A DNA stretch of 64,000 nt. Origin: Mesoplasma melaleucae (GTDB lineage Bacteria > Bacillota_I > Bacilli_A > Mycoplasmatales > Mycoplasmataceae). The stretch is taken from contig NZ_CP024964.1 in NCBI RefSeq assembly GCF_002804105.1, positions 744,001 to 808,000 of the forward strand, read 5' to 3'. A program made the translations under genes and the position numbers. Positions within the stretch are counted from its first letter, which is position 1; every line of letters begins with the position of its first letter. Below are positions 24,384 through 34,399 of this stretch, piece after piece. Under the pieces are notes generated by a model. It made no database searches. It was not told the DNA's origin and saw nothing but the letters and a program-made list of their open reading frames with translations.

Positions 24384-25067
24384 TTAGTTAATTTCTACTT
24401 TAATACCTGGGCCCATTGTTGTTGAGATTGTAATGTTAATGATGTAATCACCTTTAACAGTTTGAGGTTTAACTCTTCTCATTTCATTTAGGATTGTAGT
24501 AAAGTTTTCTTTTAATTGTTCGGCAGTAAATGAAGCTTTTCCAATAATTGTATGGATGTTTCCTTCTTTATCTGCACGGTATTCAATTTTACCTTTTTTA
24601 ATTTCGTCAATTGCTTTAGCAACGTCCATTGTAACTGTTCCAGTTTTTGGGTTAGGCATTAATCCTTTTGGCCCTAAAACTTTTCCGATTGCTCCTAATT
24701 TAGCCATCATTTCTGGTGTAGCAACAATTACATCAAATTCAAATCAGTTTTCTTTTTGAATTTTTGCAATTAATTCTTCTCCACCAACAAAGTCAGCACC
24801 TGCATCTTGAGCTTCTTTAACTTTTGTATTTGTTAAAACTAAAACTTTTTGAGTTTTACCTGTTCCAGCTGGTAATACTAATGCTCCACGAATTTGTTGA
24901 TCTGCTTTTCTTGGGTCAATATTTAAGTTGAATGATAATTCAACTGTTGAATCAAATTTAGTTGTTGAAGTTTCTTTTGCTAATTTAATTGCTTCGTCAA
25001 GTGCGTAAACTCTTTGTTTGTCTACTAAACCTTTAACGCTTTTCATTCTTTTTGAAATTTTAGCCAT
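24384..25067 (-). CDS. rplA: ribosomal protein L1
   Basis: 227 residues. Forms the mobile L1 stalk on 23S rRNA. The typical core is seen in [32 protein letters not shown], and [23 protein letters not shown]. Its ATG overlaps the TAA of rplK by one base (TAATG), so translation is coupled. It is the last gene of the operon. Confidence 0.97.
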
Positions 25068-25495
25068 TATTTAGTTTCCTCCATACCAGTTATTTTGATT
25101 CCCATGTTTTTTGCTGTACCTGCAATAATTTTCATTGCTGCTTCAACATCATTTGCATTTAAATCAATTAATTTGTACTCAGCAATTTCTCTAACTTTAT
25201 CAGCTGAAATAGTAGCAACTGTTTGAGTTTTTGCATTACTTGCACCTTTTTCGATTCCTGCTGCTTTTTTTAATAAAATAGCTGCTGGTGTTGTTTTTAG
25301 TATAAAGTCAAATGATTTGTCATCATAAGCTGTAATAACTACAGGAACAACGTCTCCTGAACGATCTTTAGTAGCATCGTTAAATTGTTTTGTAAATTCA
25401 GGCATGTTAATACCTAATGAAGCTAATTCTGCTCCAGGTTTAGCTTGCATCGCCATAAACTCTAATTTGGCAATACGTGTAATTCTTTTAGCCAC
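25067..25495 (-). CDS. rplK: ribosomal protein L11
   Basis: 142 residues. Part of the GTPase-associated centre. Start GTG 25495 (GGAGGAATAAGCCC upstream) gives the expected [13 protein letters not shown] beginning. The L11 signatures are [19 protein letters not shown] and the C-terminal rRNA-binding [17 protein letters not shown]. First gene of the L11-L1 operon. Confidence 0.97.
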   Translation of the reverse strand: MAKRITRIAKLEFMAMQAKPGAELASLGINMPEFTKQFNDATKDRSGDVVPVVITAYDDKSFDFILKTTPAAILLKKAAGIEKGASNAKTQTVATISADKVREIAEYKLIDLNANDVEAAMKIIAGTAKNMGIKITGMEETK

Positions 25496-25541
25496 GGGCT
25501 TATTCCTCCTAATTTCTTTTAGTCGGCTGCTTTTACTCGCT

Positions 25542-25574
25542 GTGGTCCATATGAAGTATTAGAACTTCTCCCAC
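25542..25574 (-). promoter_or_regulatory. structured leader of rplK-rplA, candidate L1 autoregulatory site
   Basis: On the minus strand GTGGGAG...ATGGACCAC encloses an inner stem AAGT/ACTT. The outer pair is GTGG/CCAC. It lies between the promoter and the rplK ribosome site. L1 is known in other bacteria to repress this operon by binding a leader hairpin that mimics its 23S rRNA site; that this hairpin does so is an inference. Confidence 0.5.
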
Positions 25575-25595
25575 AATAAAAATCAGTCACTTTTA

Positions 25596-25623
25596 ATTAT
25601 ACCTTTTTTAAAGTTTGATTCAA
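25596..25623 (-). promoter_or_regulatory. promoter of rplK-rplA
   Basis: TTGAAT (25618-25623), a 16-bp spacer and TATAAT (25596-25601) on the minus strand, about 100 bases before the rplK start. Confidence 0.75.
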
Positions 25624-25636
25624 TAACAAATAACAG

Positions 25637-26569
25637 TTAATTATCTATTTTCATGATATTAGCTATATCTTTGTCATAATTTCTTCTTAATTCTGAATAA
25701 ACATGCTTTAAATAAACATCTTTTTCAACATCAAGTTTTTTAATTTCAGATAGCTCATTTATTAAATACGTACTGTCATTAGTTAAATTATATAAATGTC
25801 AATTTTTCAATTTATCGTTTGATTTATTAATAATTTCAATCATTATTTTTAAAATATCAGCATTGCATTTGTGATTGAAAACGGTTAATTCTAAAATCAG
25901 TTTTGTATTAATTTCACTAATTGAATTTATATAAAATTCGCTCTTATTTAAATCAATAAAATCAGTTACTTCCATTAAAGGTATTTTATTAAATTTGTTT
26001 TTAGGAAAAGTATAAATTATTTGATTTAACTTATTAGCTTTTCAATCAAATTCATTTCCCTTTAATGTTGAAATAGATTTAAATTTTTTATTTTCATAAT
26101 CAAAGTTTTCATTCAATACTAAGAAGTTATTAACATTTTCAATTCTTAAATTATTTTTACAAATCTCTGGTTTAAATGTTTCAATAAATTTAGTGTCAAT
26201 ATTTTTAACTTCTGAAAATGTTAATGTATGTTTGAAATAGTGAGTAAACATTAAGTCTAAAAAGGTTGTAGTAAAATGTTGAGCATTAATAATTTCATTA
26301 AAGAAAAAGATATCACTTATTAATTCGATTTTGTTTGCTTTCAAATTTCAATAAATATTAACATCAAGCATAAAGTACTTATGATCAATCTTGTCTTTTG
26401 GCACTTTACTAATTTTATATTTGAGAGCTCTATTTCAATTTGCTGATGAATATGAATTAGCAATAATAGATGCAGGAATTGAATCATAACTTGCATCACC
26501 AATATAATAATTATTATTATTACTAATACCAATTTCTATTAAGATGCTTTTTGTAAATAAATAAAACAT
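25637..26569 (-). CDS. unknown protein, intact member of a local family
   Basis: 310 residues from ATG 26569 (AAAGGAGAAG upstream) to TAA. Rich in Asn, Lys, Ile, Phe and Tyr, no signal peptide, no clear membrane helix, and three TGA(Trp) codons. The layout (short N-terminal strand region NNNNYYIGDASYDSIPASI, central LNENFDYENKKF, helical C-terminus) resembles the broken gene at 6398-7432. No family name is recognised. It stands alone between rplK and a small membrane protein gene. Confidence 0.75.
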
Positions 26570-26609
26570 TTGACTTCTCCTTTTTTACTTTGTAATTTTA
26601 ACAAAAAAA

Positions 26610-26628
26610 AGATTTGCTAAGCAAATCT
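26610..26628 (-). terminator. terminator of the small membrane protein gene
   Basis: Stem AGATTTGC / GCAAATCT with a three-base loop and a run of eight T on the minus strand. Confidence 0.9.
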
Positions 26629-26640
26629 CTTTTTAATAAA

Positions 26641-26925
26641 TTATTTTTTTAATAATCAGTTTGTGATTTGTAATGCTAAAGGTTTTTTACCCATTAAACA
26701 TCATACGATAATAAATATGATACCTACAAATGAGATACATAATAATACATAGATTAATCCGTAAAGTAACGCAGCACCTTTACCATCAGCTTGAGGAGTT
26801 TTGAAAATCATTTGTCCTACTAGAGGTAAACCTAAAATTCATAATACTAATGGTAAAATTCCAACAGTAAACCCATTTAAGAAACCGTTAATGATAGTTG
26901 ATAATGCTCTTTTAATAATGTTCAT
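26641..26925 (-). CDS. small two-to-three-helix membrane protein
   Basis: 94 residues from ATG 26925, preceded by GAAAGGAAATAAT. Hydrophobic segments lie at about 14-36 (LNGFTVGILPLVLWILGLPL) and 53-78 (LLYGLIYVLLCISFVGIIFIIVW), followed by a basic tail. It has its own terminator. The Lys-Lys-Pro and NWLLKK ending faintly recalls RDD-type proteins, but it is too short to assign. The function is unknown. Confidence 0.75.
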
Positions 26926-26996
26926 TTTATTATTTCCTTTCTCTATTTCAAATAAAATTATACAACATTAGATTGAAAATATAAATTTAAGGGTAC

Positions 26997-29675
26997 TTAG
27001 AACTTACCTTGAGCTAAACTTGCATTTCCTCCACCTTTTGGTAATATAGGTAATACTTTAAAAATTTCTATTGCTGAATATTTTGCTTGTAAATTTTCAC
27101 TAACACCAACAACAACAAAGTTTCCTTCTGCATTCTCTGAAGTTAATGTAATAATCACTTCATCAAATTTATTTTTATAATCATCAACTAAAGTTTTCAT
27201 ATCTTTAATATTTAAACCATCTACTTTTTCTTCAATCACTAAAACACCTTCAGCATTTGGTTTTGGTTCAAATGATTTAAATTTTTCTAGTTTTTGAGTA
27301 GTTAATAATTCTTCAACTTTTCTTTCATGATTTTTCATTGATGCTGTTAAATTATCTAAAATTGCTTTTAATTCTAAAATTGTAGCTTTTGAAATATCTT
27401 TATTATTTGATTGTTTAATCAACTCTTCAATTTTTTCATCACTTGCAAAAGTTTTTGTACTTTCATATTTATGATTAATATCTTTAATTTGTTTTAAAAG
27501 CTTGTTAATTTCTGTATTTAAATATTCATTAATTGCTTGTTTTGAAGTTACACATTTAATTCTATAAACTCCACTACCTTTTGATTCTAAACCAGTAATC
27601 GTAAAATCTTCAATATCAATTGTGTTATCAACGTGTGTTCCCCCACAAAGTTCACTTGAGAAATCACTAAACTTAACAACTCTTACAATATCATCATATT
27701 TTTCTGTAAAGAACGCTAATGCATGATATTTGTTAATTGCATCTTGCATTGAACAAAAGTGCACTTCTCTTGCAATTTTTTCATTAATTTTTTTAACAAC
27801 TAATTCTTCAGCTTCTAATAACTCTTCAGGTTTAATTGATTCATTATATGTAAAGTCCATACGTAATCCAAATTCATCATTATATGATCCTGATTGCATT
27901 ACTGTTTCACCTAATACTACTCTTAGTGCAGAGTGAATCAAGTGAGTTCCTGAGTGATTTTTCATTGTATATGTTCTTTTGTGTTCATTAACAAAAGCAT
28001 CTACTGTATCACCAATTTTAATTGACCCATCTAATTGAATCTTATGAATATGTTGATGATTTGGTCCTTGTTGTGTATCAATTACATCAGCTCTCATTGC
28101 ATTATTTACTAAATAACCAGTATCCGCGGCTTGTCCACCTTTTTCAGCGTAGAATGGAGTTTTATCTAAGATTACATAAACTTCAGTATCTGCAGCTTCA
28201 GTTAAAATTTCTTCATCAGTAAAAATGTAAACAATTTTAGCTTGTTCATGTTGTGTTTTTTCTCAACCAGTAAATTCTGATTCAACATTAATTTTTGTAA
28301 AAATTTCATTTTGTTTATCTCAAGCTTTTAAATCTTTTCTTGCATTACGCGCTTGTTCTTTAGCCTGTTCAAATAATTTATTAAATTCTTCAATATCAAC
28401 TTTAACATTTCTATCTTCAGCGATTTCAATTGTTTGTTCAATTGGAAATCCGTATGATTCAAATAATAATAACGCATTTTTACCTGTAACTTTTTTATCA
28501 GTTTGAATCATCTTATTTAATGCTTCATATCCTTTTGATAAAGTTTTTAAGAATTTTACTTCTTCATTTAGAATTGTTATTTCAATTAAGTTTTGTTTTT
28601 CAATTAAATATGGATAAAAGTCTTTCATTGCATCAATAACTTTAATTACTAATGTACTTAAGAATGGACCATTAATTCCTAATTCCATCCCTTTCATTAA
28701 CGCACGACGAATTAAACGACGAATAATATATCCTCTATCTTTATTACCAGGGAATACACCATCAGCAATGGCAAAACTTGTTGCTCTTATATGATCTGCA
28801 ATTACTTTAAATGCAGTATTAATTTTTGTTTGAGTTTTATCTTCATTAAAATAATTACCCATTGAGTATTTATATTTTGAATCACATATTTTTTCAATTT
28901 GTTCAATAGTTGGTCAAAATATATCAGTTTCAAAGTTAGTTGGTGTATCTTGAAAAATTGATGCAATTCTTTCTAAACCAGCACCAGTATCTATATTTTT
29001 TCTTGGTAATTCTGAATAGTTATCAAATCCATCATTGTTAAATTGTGAAAATACAATGTTTCAAATTTCAATATAACGATCATTTTCAATATCTTCAGCT
29101 AATAATCTTGGTCCATTATTTTCTTTATCTCATTTTTCACCACGGTCAAAAAAGATTTCAGTATTTGGTCCACATGGTCCTTGTCCTACATCTCAAAAGT
29201 TTGTGTCTCTTAATAATCTAAAAATATGATCTGGTTTAATTCCAATATCATTTATTCAATATTCATATGCATCAACGTCTTTATCAAAAACAGTTATGTA
29301 AAGTTTTTCAGATGGAATTGCAAATCATTTATCACTTGTAAGTAATTCTCATGCAAATGCAATTGCTTCTTTTTTAAAATAGTCTCCAATTGAAAAGTTT
29401 CCTAACATTTCAAACATTGTATGGTGTCTTGCAGTTACTCCAACGTTTTCAATGTCATTTGTTCTAATTGCTTTTTGTGAATTGGTTAATCTTGGTGATG
29501 GAGGTCTTTTTCTTCCATCAAAATATGGTTTAAGTGTAGCAACTCCTGAATTAATTCATAATAGTGATGGATCATCAACAGGAATTAAGCTAACAGTTTC
29601 TAAAAAATGGTGATCTTTTTTTTCAAAAAAATCTAGTCACATTTTTCTAATTTCATTTGTGGTTAATTTTTTCAT
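26997..29675 (-). CDS. alaS: alanyl-tRNA synthetase
   Basis: 892 residues, full length. It charges tRNA-Ala. The catalytic domain shows [23 protein letters not shown] and [18 protein letters not shown]. The editing domain shows the zinc motif pattern HSALRVVLG and [13 protein letters not shown] (Cys and His ligands), and the C-terminal region ends [12 protein letters not shown], the C-Ala glycine-rich signature. ATG 29675 follows AAGGACTG. Divergent from the HAD gene. Confidence 0.97.
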
Positions 29676-29700
29676 TTTGAATATCAGTCCTTTAGTTTTA

Positions 29701-29706
29701 ATTATA
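29701..29706 (-). promoter_or_regulatory. -10 box of alaS
   Basis: TATAAT on the minus strand 26 bases before the alaS start. Only a poor -35 (TTCTCT at 17 bp) is visible. Confidence 0.55.
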
Positions 29707-29796
29707 ACCTTTAAGAAAATTAAAGAGAAAAGATTTTTGCTTAATTTTTGATAAAATATATATATGACTACTTATTCTGGAAGGGAAAGTAAAAAT

Positions 29797-30648
29797 ATGC
29801 AATTAAAAGACAAAAATCAAAAAAGATTAATATTAATAGATTTAGATGGAACAACTCTTAAAGATGATCATTTATCAATCAATCCAATTACCAAAAATGC
29901 ATTACAAGATGCAGTTAAAGATGGGCATATTGTATGTATTTGTACAGGGCGCTCTTTAAAAGACACATTACATATTTATAATGAATTAGAATTAGACACA
30001 TTACTTGTAACATTGGATGGTGGTCACATTTCTGATCCTGTTCATAAAAATTTCAAAAGACTTGTTTTACCAATCAGTAAAGAAGTTATGAATGGTATTT
30101 TATCTCACAAAATTCTGAAAAATAGAATAGAAAACATCATTGTTGAATACTACCAATCAAATATGATTCAAAATGGAGCTGATAATTTCTTTGTTGTTGA
30201 CGCTAATGCTGAAAAACCAGCAGAAGGAAACATTTTAACTGATTGAAATGGTCCATGTAGCAATATTGTAGTTAAGTTAAACACAAACTTAGACTTTTAT
30301 AATGTTGTTGATACATTAAATGAAGAATTTGGTAATGCTGTTTCTGTAAAGTCAAATCTTATTTATGGAGTTGAAAACATCGGAGAAAAACCAATCATCA
30401 TTATTACAAATAAATTTGTAAATAAAGGATTTGCTGCTGAAATGGTTGCTCAATACTATAACAAAAACATTAAAGACGTAATTGCTTTTGGTGATCAAAT
30501 GAATGATTTTGAAATGTTAAAAACAGTTGGTTATGGTGTTGCACTAACTAGTGGGAATCCAAAACTAAAAGAAGTTGCTTGAAAAATCACTGATCTATCA
30601 AATGAAGATGGTGGTCTTGGTGATACATTAAATAAAATATTAAAATAA
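29797..30648 (+). CDS. HAD-family (Cof-type) phosphatase
   Basis: 283 residues from ATG 29797. I prefer this start over an in-frame ATG at 29764 because GGAAGGGAAAG lies just before it and the earlier ATG has no ribosome site. HAD motif I is LILIDLDGTTLKDD with the nucleophile Asp, motif II is in ICTGRS, and motif IV is IAFGDQMNDFEML. The large C2B-type cap makes it a sugar-phosphate or phospho-cofactor phosphatase candidate. It is transcribed away from alaS. Confidence 0.88.
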
Positions 30649-30677
30649 TCTATTTTTAATTCTGATGTAGTTATATT

Positions 30678-31120
30678 TTAAACAAGAATTACATAAGTTC
30701 CATATGATGTATGGATAAATGCATTTGAAAATGAATTTTCCGCATTAATGAATTGTTCTCCTAAAATTTGTATGTAGTAATGTCCATTTTCATAATATCA
30801 TGTCTGACCAATAGCAAATTACATTTCAATTCTTGCTAAAAAGTCATTATCTTTTTGATGATAATAAACTGTAACATTATCTTTAAAGTCTTGGTTATAA
30901 TCAGTGATTTTAATATTATTTGAAACATCAAATTTCAATTGGAATGCCGTTTGGTTAAACACATAAACGTATGTATCATTCCTCATGTTACAAAACTATC
31001 TGATAATGGCATTCTATATGATGCTTCTGTTAATTTTCTAGTTCCAACATCAAGAGTTAGAATTTTTCCACTAAATATTGGGCTATTTGTTCCTGGTTCA
31101 GCTGCTTGAGACATTGTCAT
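30678..31120 (-). pseudogene. unknown small protein gene, frameshifted and with a stop
   Basis: From ATG 31120 (AGAGG upstream) the frame runs to SDSFVTW, then must shift near 30985 to reach NDTYVYVFNQTAFQLKF. A TAA occurs at about 30817 (LARIEM-stop-FAIGQTW), and the product would end at TAA 30678. The full product would be about 147 residues with a beta-rich pattern and no signal peptide. The family is not recognised. It is convergent with nothing and sits against the ruined glycerol kinase. Confidence 0.6.
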
Positions 31121-31182
31121 TTAAGTGACCTCTGAGTGATCATTGTTTTAATAGAATTTTTTGAGTGCATAACACTTCCCAC

Positions 31183-32567
31183 GTAAAGGGTGAGTAGAAC
31201 ATGATGCAATAGAAATCTGAAATTCTAGAAATAACAACGCTTATACAAGTTTTAAATAAATCAGGAATTAAACTTATTCAATTTGAAAGATTGGGGATAA
31301 CTAATCAAAAAGAAACTGTTGTTGTTTGAAATAAAGAATCTGGTTTACCAATTTATAATGCAATTGTCTAACAAGATTAAAGAACTGCAGATTATTGTGA
31401 AAAAATTAGTCGAAAAGATTTGAACTTAATTAGAGATAAAACTCGTTTAATAATGAATCCCTACTCTACTTTACAGGATCAAAGGTTAAATGAATCTTAA
31501 ATAATGTAAAAGGTGTAAGAGATTTAGCCAAGCAAAACAAATTAATGTTTGGAATAATTAATACATGGTTAATCTATCGTTTAACTGGTGGGAAATCTTT
31601 GTCACAGATCACACAAATGTACAAAGAACTTTTTTCTACAATATTCATACAAGTGATTGAGATGATGAATTACTTAAATTATTTTATGTTCCAAGAAACA
31701 TGTTACCTTCAATAAAATCTTGTTCTGAAGTTTATGGTAAAACTTTTAAAGGGTTACTTTCAAAAAATGATGAAACACAATTTAAAATCTGCTCATCAAT
31801 TGGAGATCAGCAATCTGCTTTATTTGAACAATTGTGTTTAAATCCAGGTTAAACAAAAATTACTTATGTTACTGGTTGTTTTATTCTAATGAATACTGGA
31901 ACTAAAAAAATATGTCTACACATGTATTATTAACAATAATTGGAGTCAGCATTGTAGATAAGATAACATATGCATTAGAAGATTCTGTAATGGTTGCTGG
32001 AGCTGCTTTTAAATGATTAACAGATAATCTAAGAATTGTTTACAATGCAATTGAGACTGAGTGATATGCTGGTCAAGCAAATGATGATCAAAGAGTTTAT
32101 GTTGTTCCTTATTTCACAGGGTTAGGTTCACCTTATTGAGATTCATATTCATGTGGTGCAATTTTTGGATTAGATAGAGGTACAAAAAGAGTACATATTG
32201 TTAGAGCAACTTTAGAAGCGATTGCATATCAAGCAAATGATGTTGTAAGTGCTATGCAAAAAGATATTAAAGCTGCATTATCAGAAATCAAAGTTGATGG
32301 TGGTGCAAGTAATAATAAATTTATGATACAGTTCAAAACTGATATTAGTAGATCAAAAGTAATTAAACCTACAAACTTTGAAACTACAGCAATGGTAGCA
32401 GCTTATTTAGGTGGACTAGCAATTGAATATTGAAAAACAGTTGAAGAAATTAAGGGAAATTACAAAGTTATTTTGAATTAAGAAGTCAAATTAGTAAAGA
32501 AGATGCAGACAAACTAATAAGAGGATGAAATAGTGCTGTTCAAAGAACATTTGGATGAGTAAAATAA
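31183..32567 (+). pseudogene. glpK: glycerol kinase remnant
   Basis: Glycerol kinase phosphorylates glycerol to glycerol-3-phosphate. Recognisable pieces appear in order: GWVEHDAIEIWN, LGITNQKETVVVWNKESGLP, IYNAIV, GDQQSALFEQ, YFTGLGSPYW, SCGAIFGLDRGTKR, LEAIAYQANDVV, VDGGASNNKFM and the C-terminal NSAVQRTFGWVK. The first roughly 70 codons with the ATP-binding start are missing, and there are many frameshifts and stops (e.g. TAA at 31370, 31497 and 31849). Clearly non-functional. Confidence 0.93.
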
Positions 32568-32580
32568 ATTGAATAAAAAA

Positions 32581-32603
32581 AATAAGCTTGATTTAAGTTT
32601 ATT
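32581..32603. terminator. bidirectional terminator
   Basis: Stem AATAAGCTT / AAGTTTATT (one G-U pair, GATTT loop) with T runs in both directions. It ends the old glpK gene on the plus strand and the membrane protein gene on the minus strand. Confidence 0.82.
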
Positions 32604-32651
32604 TTTCTTTTTTATGCAGTTGTGATTGGTTGTTGAACGGGGGTTATTTTT

Positions 32652-33002
32652 TTATCTTTTGCATTTACAAAAAAAACTGTTGCAACAATAAATAAATACA
32701 CAAGATATTAATCCAACAAATAATAATGTACAAATTGCTAAAACCATGTGTGCTTGTTCTTCTTTAGTACCAACTTGTTTATAAGCTTTACGCGCCATTA
32801 ATGTTATTGGTAATATTCAAGCAAGTGAAATTAAACAGAATACTAACACTAGTACTCTAACTAATGCTGCATTTTTAGTTTCTTTTGCTGCTACTATCGC
32901 AACTGATCGATAAATTAATGCAAATAGTGCTAAAAATGACATCCCTATTATATTTAAAATAATACCAATTATATATAATGTTTTTTGTTTCCATATTTTC
33001 AT
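32652..33002 (-). CDS. small four-helix membrane protein
   Basis: 116 residues from ATG 33002. Hydrophobic segments lie at about 8-30, 46-66 and 84-108, separated by short polar loops (VAAKETKNAAL; MARKAYKQVGTKEEQ), ending in a Cys- and Lys-rich tail CCNSFFCKCKR. AGGAAAGG lies directly against the start codon, closer than usual. Family and function are unknown. It is downstream of nothing conserved and 74 bases from tuf. Confidence 0.68.
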
Positions 33003-33033
33003 CCTTTCCTAAAATAAGTCAATGATAACAAAA

Positions 33034-33055
33034 AAAATACCAAAAAGGTAATTTT
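33034..33055 (-). terminator. tuf terminator
   Basis: Hairpin with GGTA/TACC core and A/T-rich arms, then eight T on the minus strand, 20 bases after the tuf stop. Confidence 0.72.
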
Positions 33056-33076
33056 CTATTTTTCAATTAATAAAGA

Positions 33077-34261
33077 TTATTGAACTGAGATAACAGTTCC
33101 GGCACCAATAGTTCTTCCACCTTCACGGATTGAGAATTTTGTTCCATCTTCAACAGCAATTGGTTTAATTAATTCAATTGTCATTTCAACGTTATCTCCA
33201 GGCATAACCATGTCTGTACCAGCTGGTAAAGTTACTTCTCCAGTAACATCAGTTGTACGGAAGTAGAATTGAGGACGGTATTTGTTAAAGAATGGTTTAT
33301 GACGTCCACCTTCTTCAGTAGTTAATGCATAAACTGAAGCTTGTAATTTAGTATGAGGTTTAATAGTTCCAGGTTTAGCTAAAACTTGTCCACGTTCAAT
33401 ACCATCTCTGTCAACACCACGTAATAATGCTCCTACGTTGTCTCCAGCTTCAGCAAAGTCTAATAATTTTCTGAACATTTCTAATCCAGTAACAACACAT
33501 TTGTGTGCTGCTTCAACTAATCCAACGATTTCAACTTCTTCGTTAACTTTAATTGTTCCACGTTCAACACGTCCTGTAGCAACAGTTCCACGTCCTGTAA
33601 TTGTGAAAACATCTTCAACAGGCATTAAGAATGTTTTATCTGAATCACGAGTTGGAGTTGGAATGTATTCATCAACTGCGTTCATTAATTCTTCAATAGC
33701 TGAAACTCATTTTGCGTCTCCGTTTAATGCTCCTAAAGCTGATCCACGAATAACTGGTGCTCCGTCTCCATCGAAGTCGTAAGTAGATAATAAATCTCTA
33801 ACTTCCATTTCAACTAAGTCGATCATTTCTTCGTCATCAACCATGTCACATTTGTTTAAGAAAACAACAATTTTTGGAACTCCAACTTGTCTTGATAATA
33901 AGATGTGTTCACGTGTCTGAGGCATTGGTCCATCAGTTGCAGCAACAACTAAGATAGCTCCATCCATTTGAGCAGCACCAGTAATCATGTTTTTAACATA
34001 ATCGGCGTGTCCTGGACAGTCTACGTGTGCGTAGTGTCTTTTATCTGTTTTATATTCAACGTGTGAAGTATTAATTGTAATTCCACGTTCTCTTTCTTCT
34101 GGAGCGTTATCGATATTTGCGTAATCTTTAAATTCTGCTCCACCTTTATCTGCTAAAACTTTAGTAATAGCAGCAGTTAATGTAGTTTTACCGTGGTCAA
34201 CGTGTCCAATAGTACCAATGTTAACGTGAGGTAAACTACGATCAAAAGCTTCTTTTGCCAT
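33077..34261 (-). CDS. tuf: elongation factor Tu
   Basis: 394 residues. Carries aminoacyl-tRNA to the ribosome. G1 GHVDHGKT, the effector [13 protein letters not shown]3 DCPGHADY and G4 NKCDM are all present. Domains 2 and 3 are complete ([28 protein letters not shown] end). ATG 34261 follows AAGGAGAAATAC. It has its own promoter and a 5' leader with a GC-rich hairpin, so it can be transcribed apart from fusA. Confidence 0.99.
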
Positions 34262-34321
34262 TTTTGTATTTCTCCTTTATATAAATATAGCGATATTAGA
34301 TTTACTTTCTAGTATCTTTAC

Positions 34322-34337
34322 CGCCCCCGTAGGGGCG
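34322..34337 (-). promoter_or_regulatory. GC-rich hairpin in the tuf leader
   Basis: Perfect 6-bp all-GC stem CGCCCC / GGGGCG with a four-base loop, in otherwise very AT-rich DNA. It lies about 15-30 bases after the predicted tuf transcription start and well before the ribosome site. No T run follows on the minus strand, so it is not a terminator for fusA. An mRNA-stabilising 5' hairpin is likely. Confidence 0.55.
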
Positions 34338-34359
34338 TTTTATTCTTTTAATTAAGAAT

Positions 34360-34388
34360 ATTTTAACTTTTTAGTTAGATAAGTTCAA
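34360..34388 (-). promoter_or_regulatory. tuf promoter
   Basis: TTGAAC (34383-34388), a 17-bp spacer and TAAAAT (34360-34365) on the minus strand, in the gap after the fusA stop. Confidence 0.7.
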
Positions 34389-34399
34389 TTATAATGTAA

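Noticed and set aside
25500-25560. Possible tRNA gene in the GC-richer stretch before rplK
   Set aside because: No cloverleaf, acceptor stem or T-loop consensus can be folded; it is the rplK leader.
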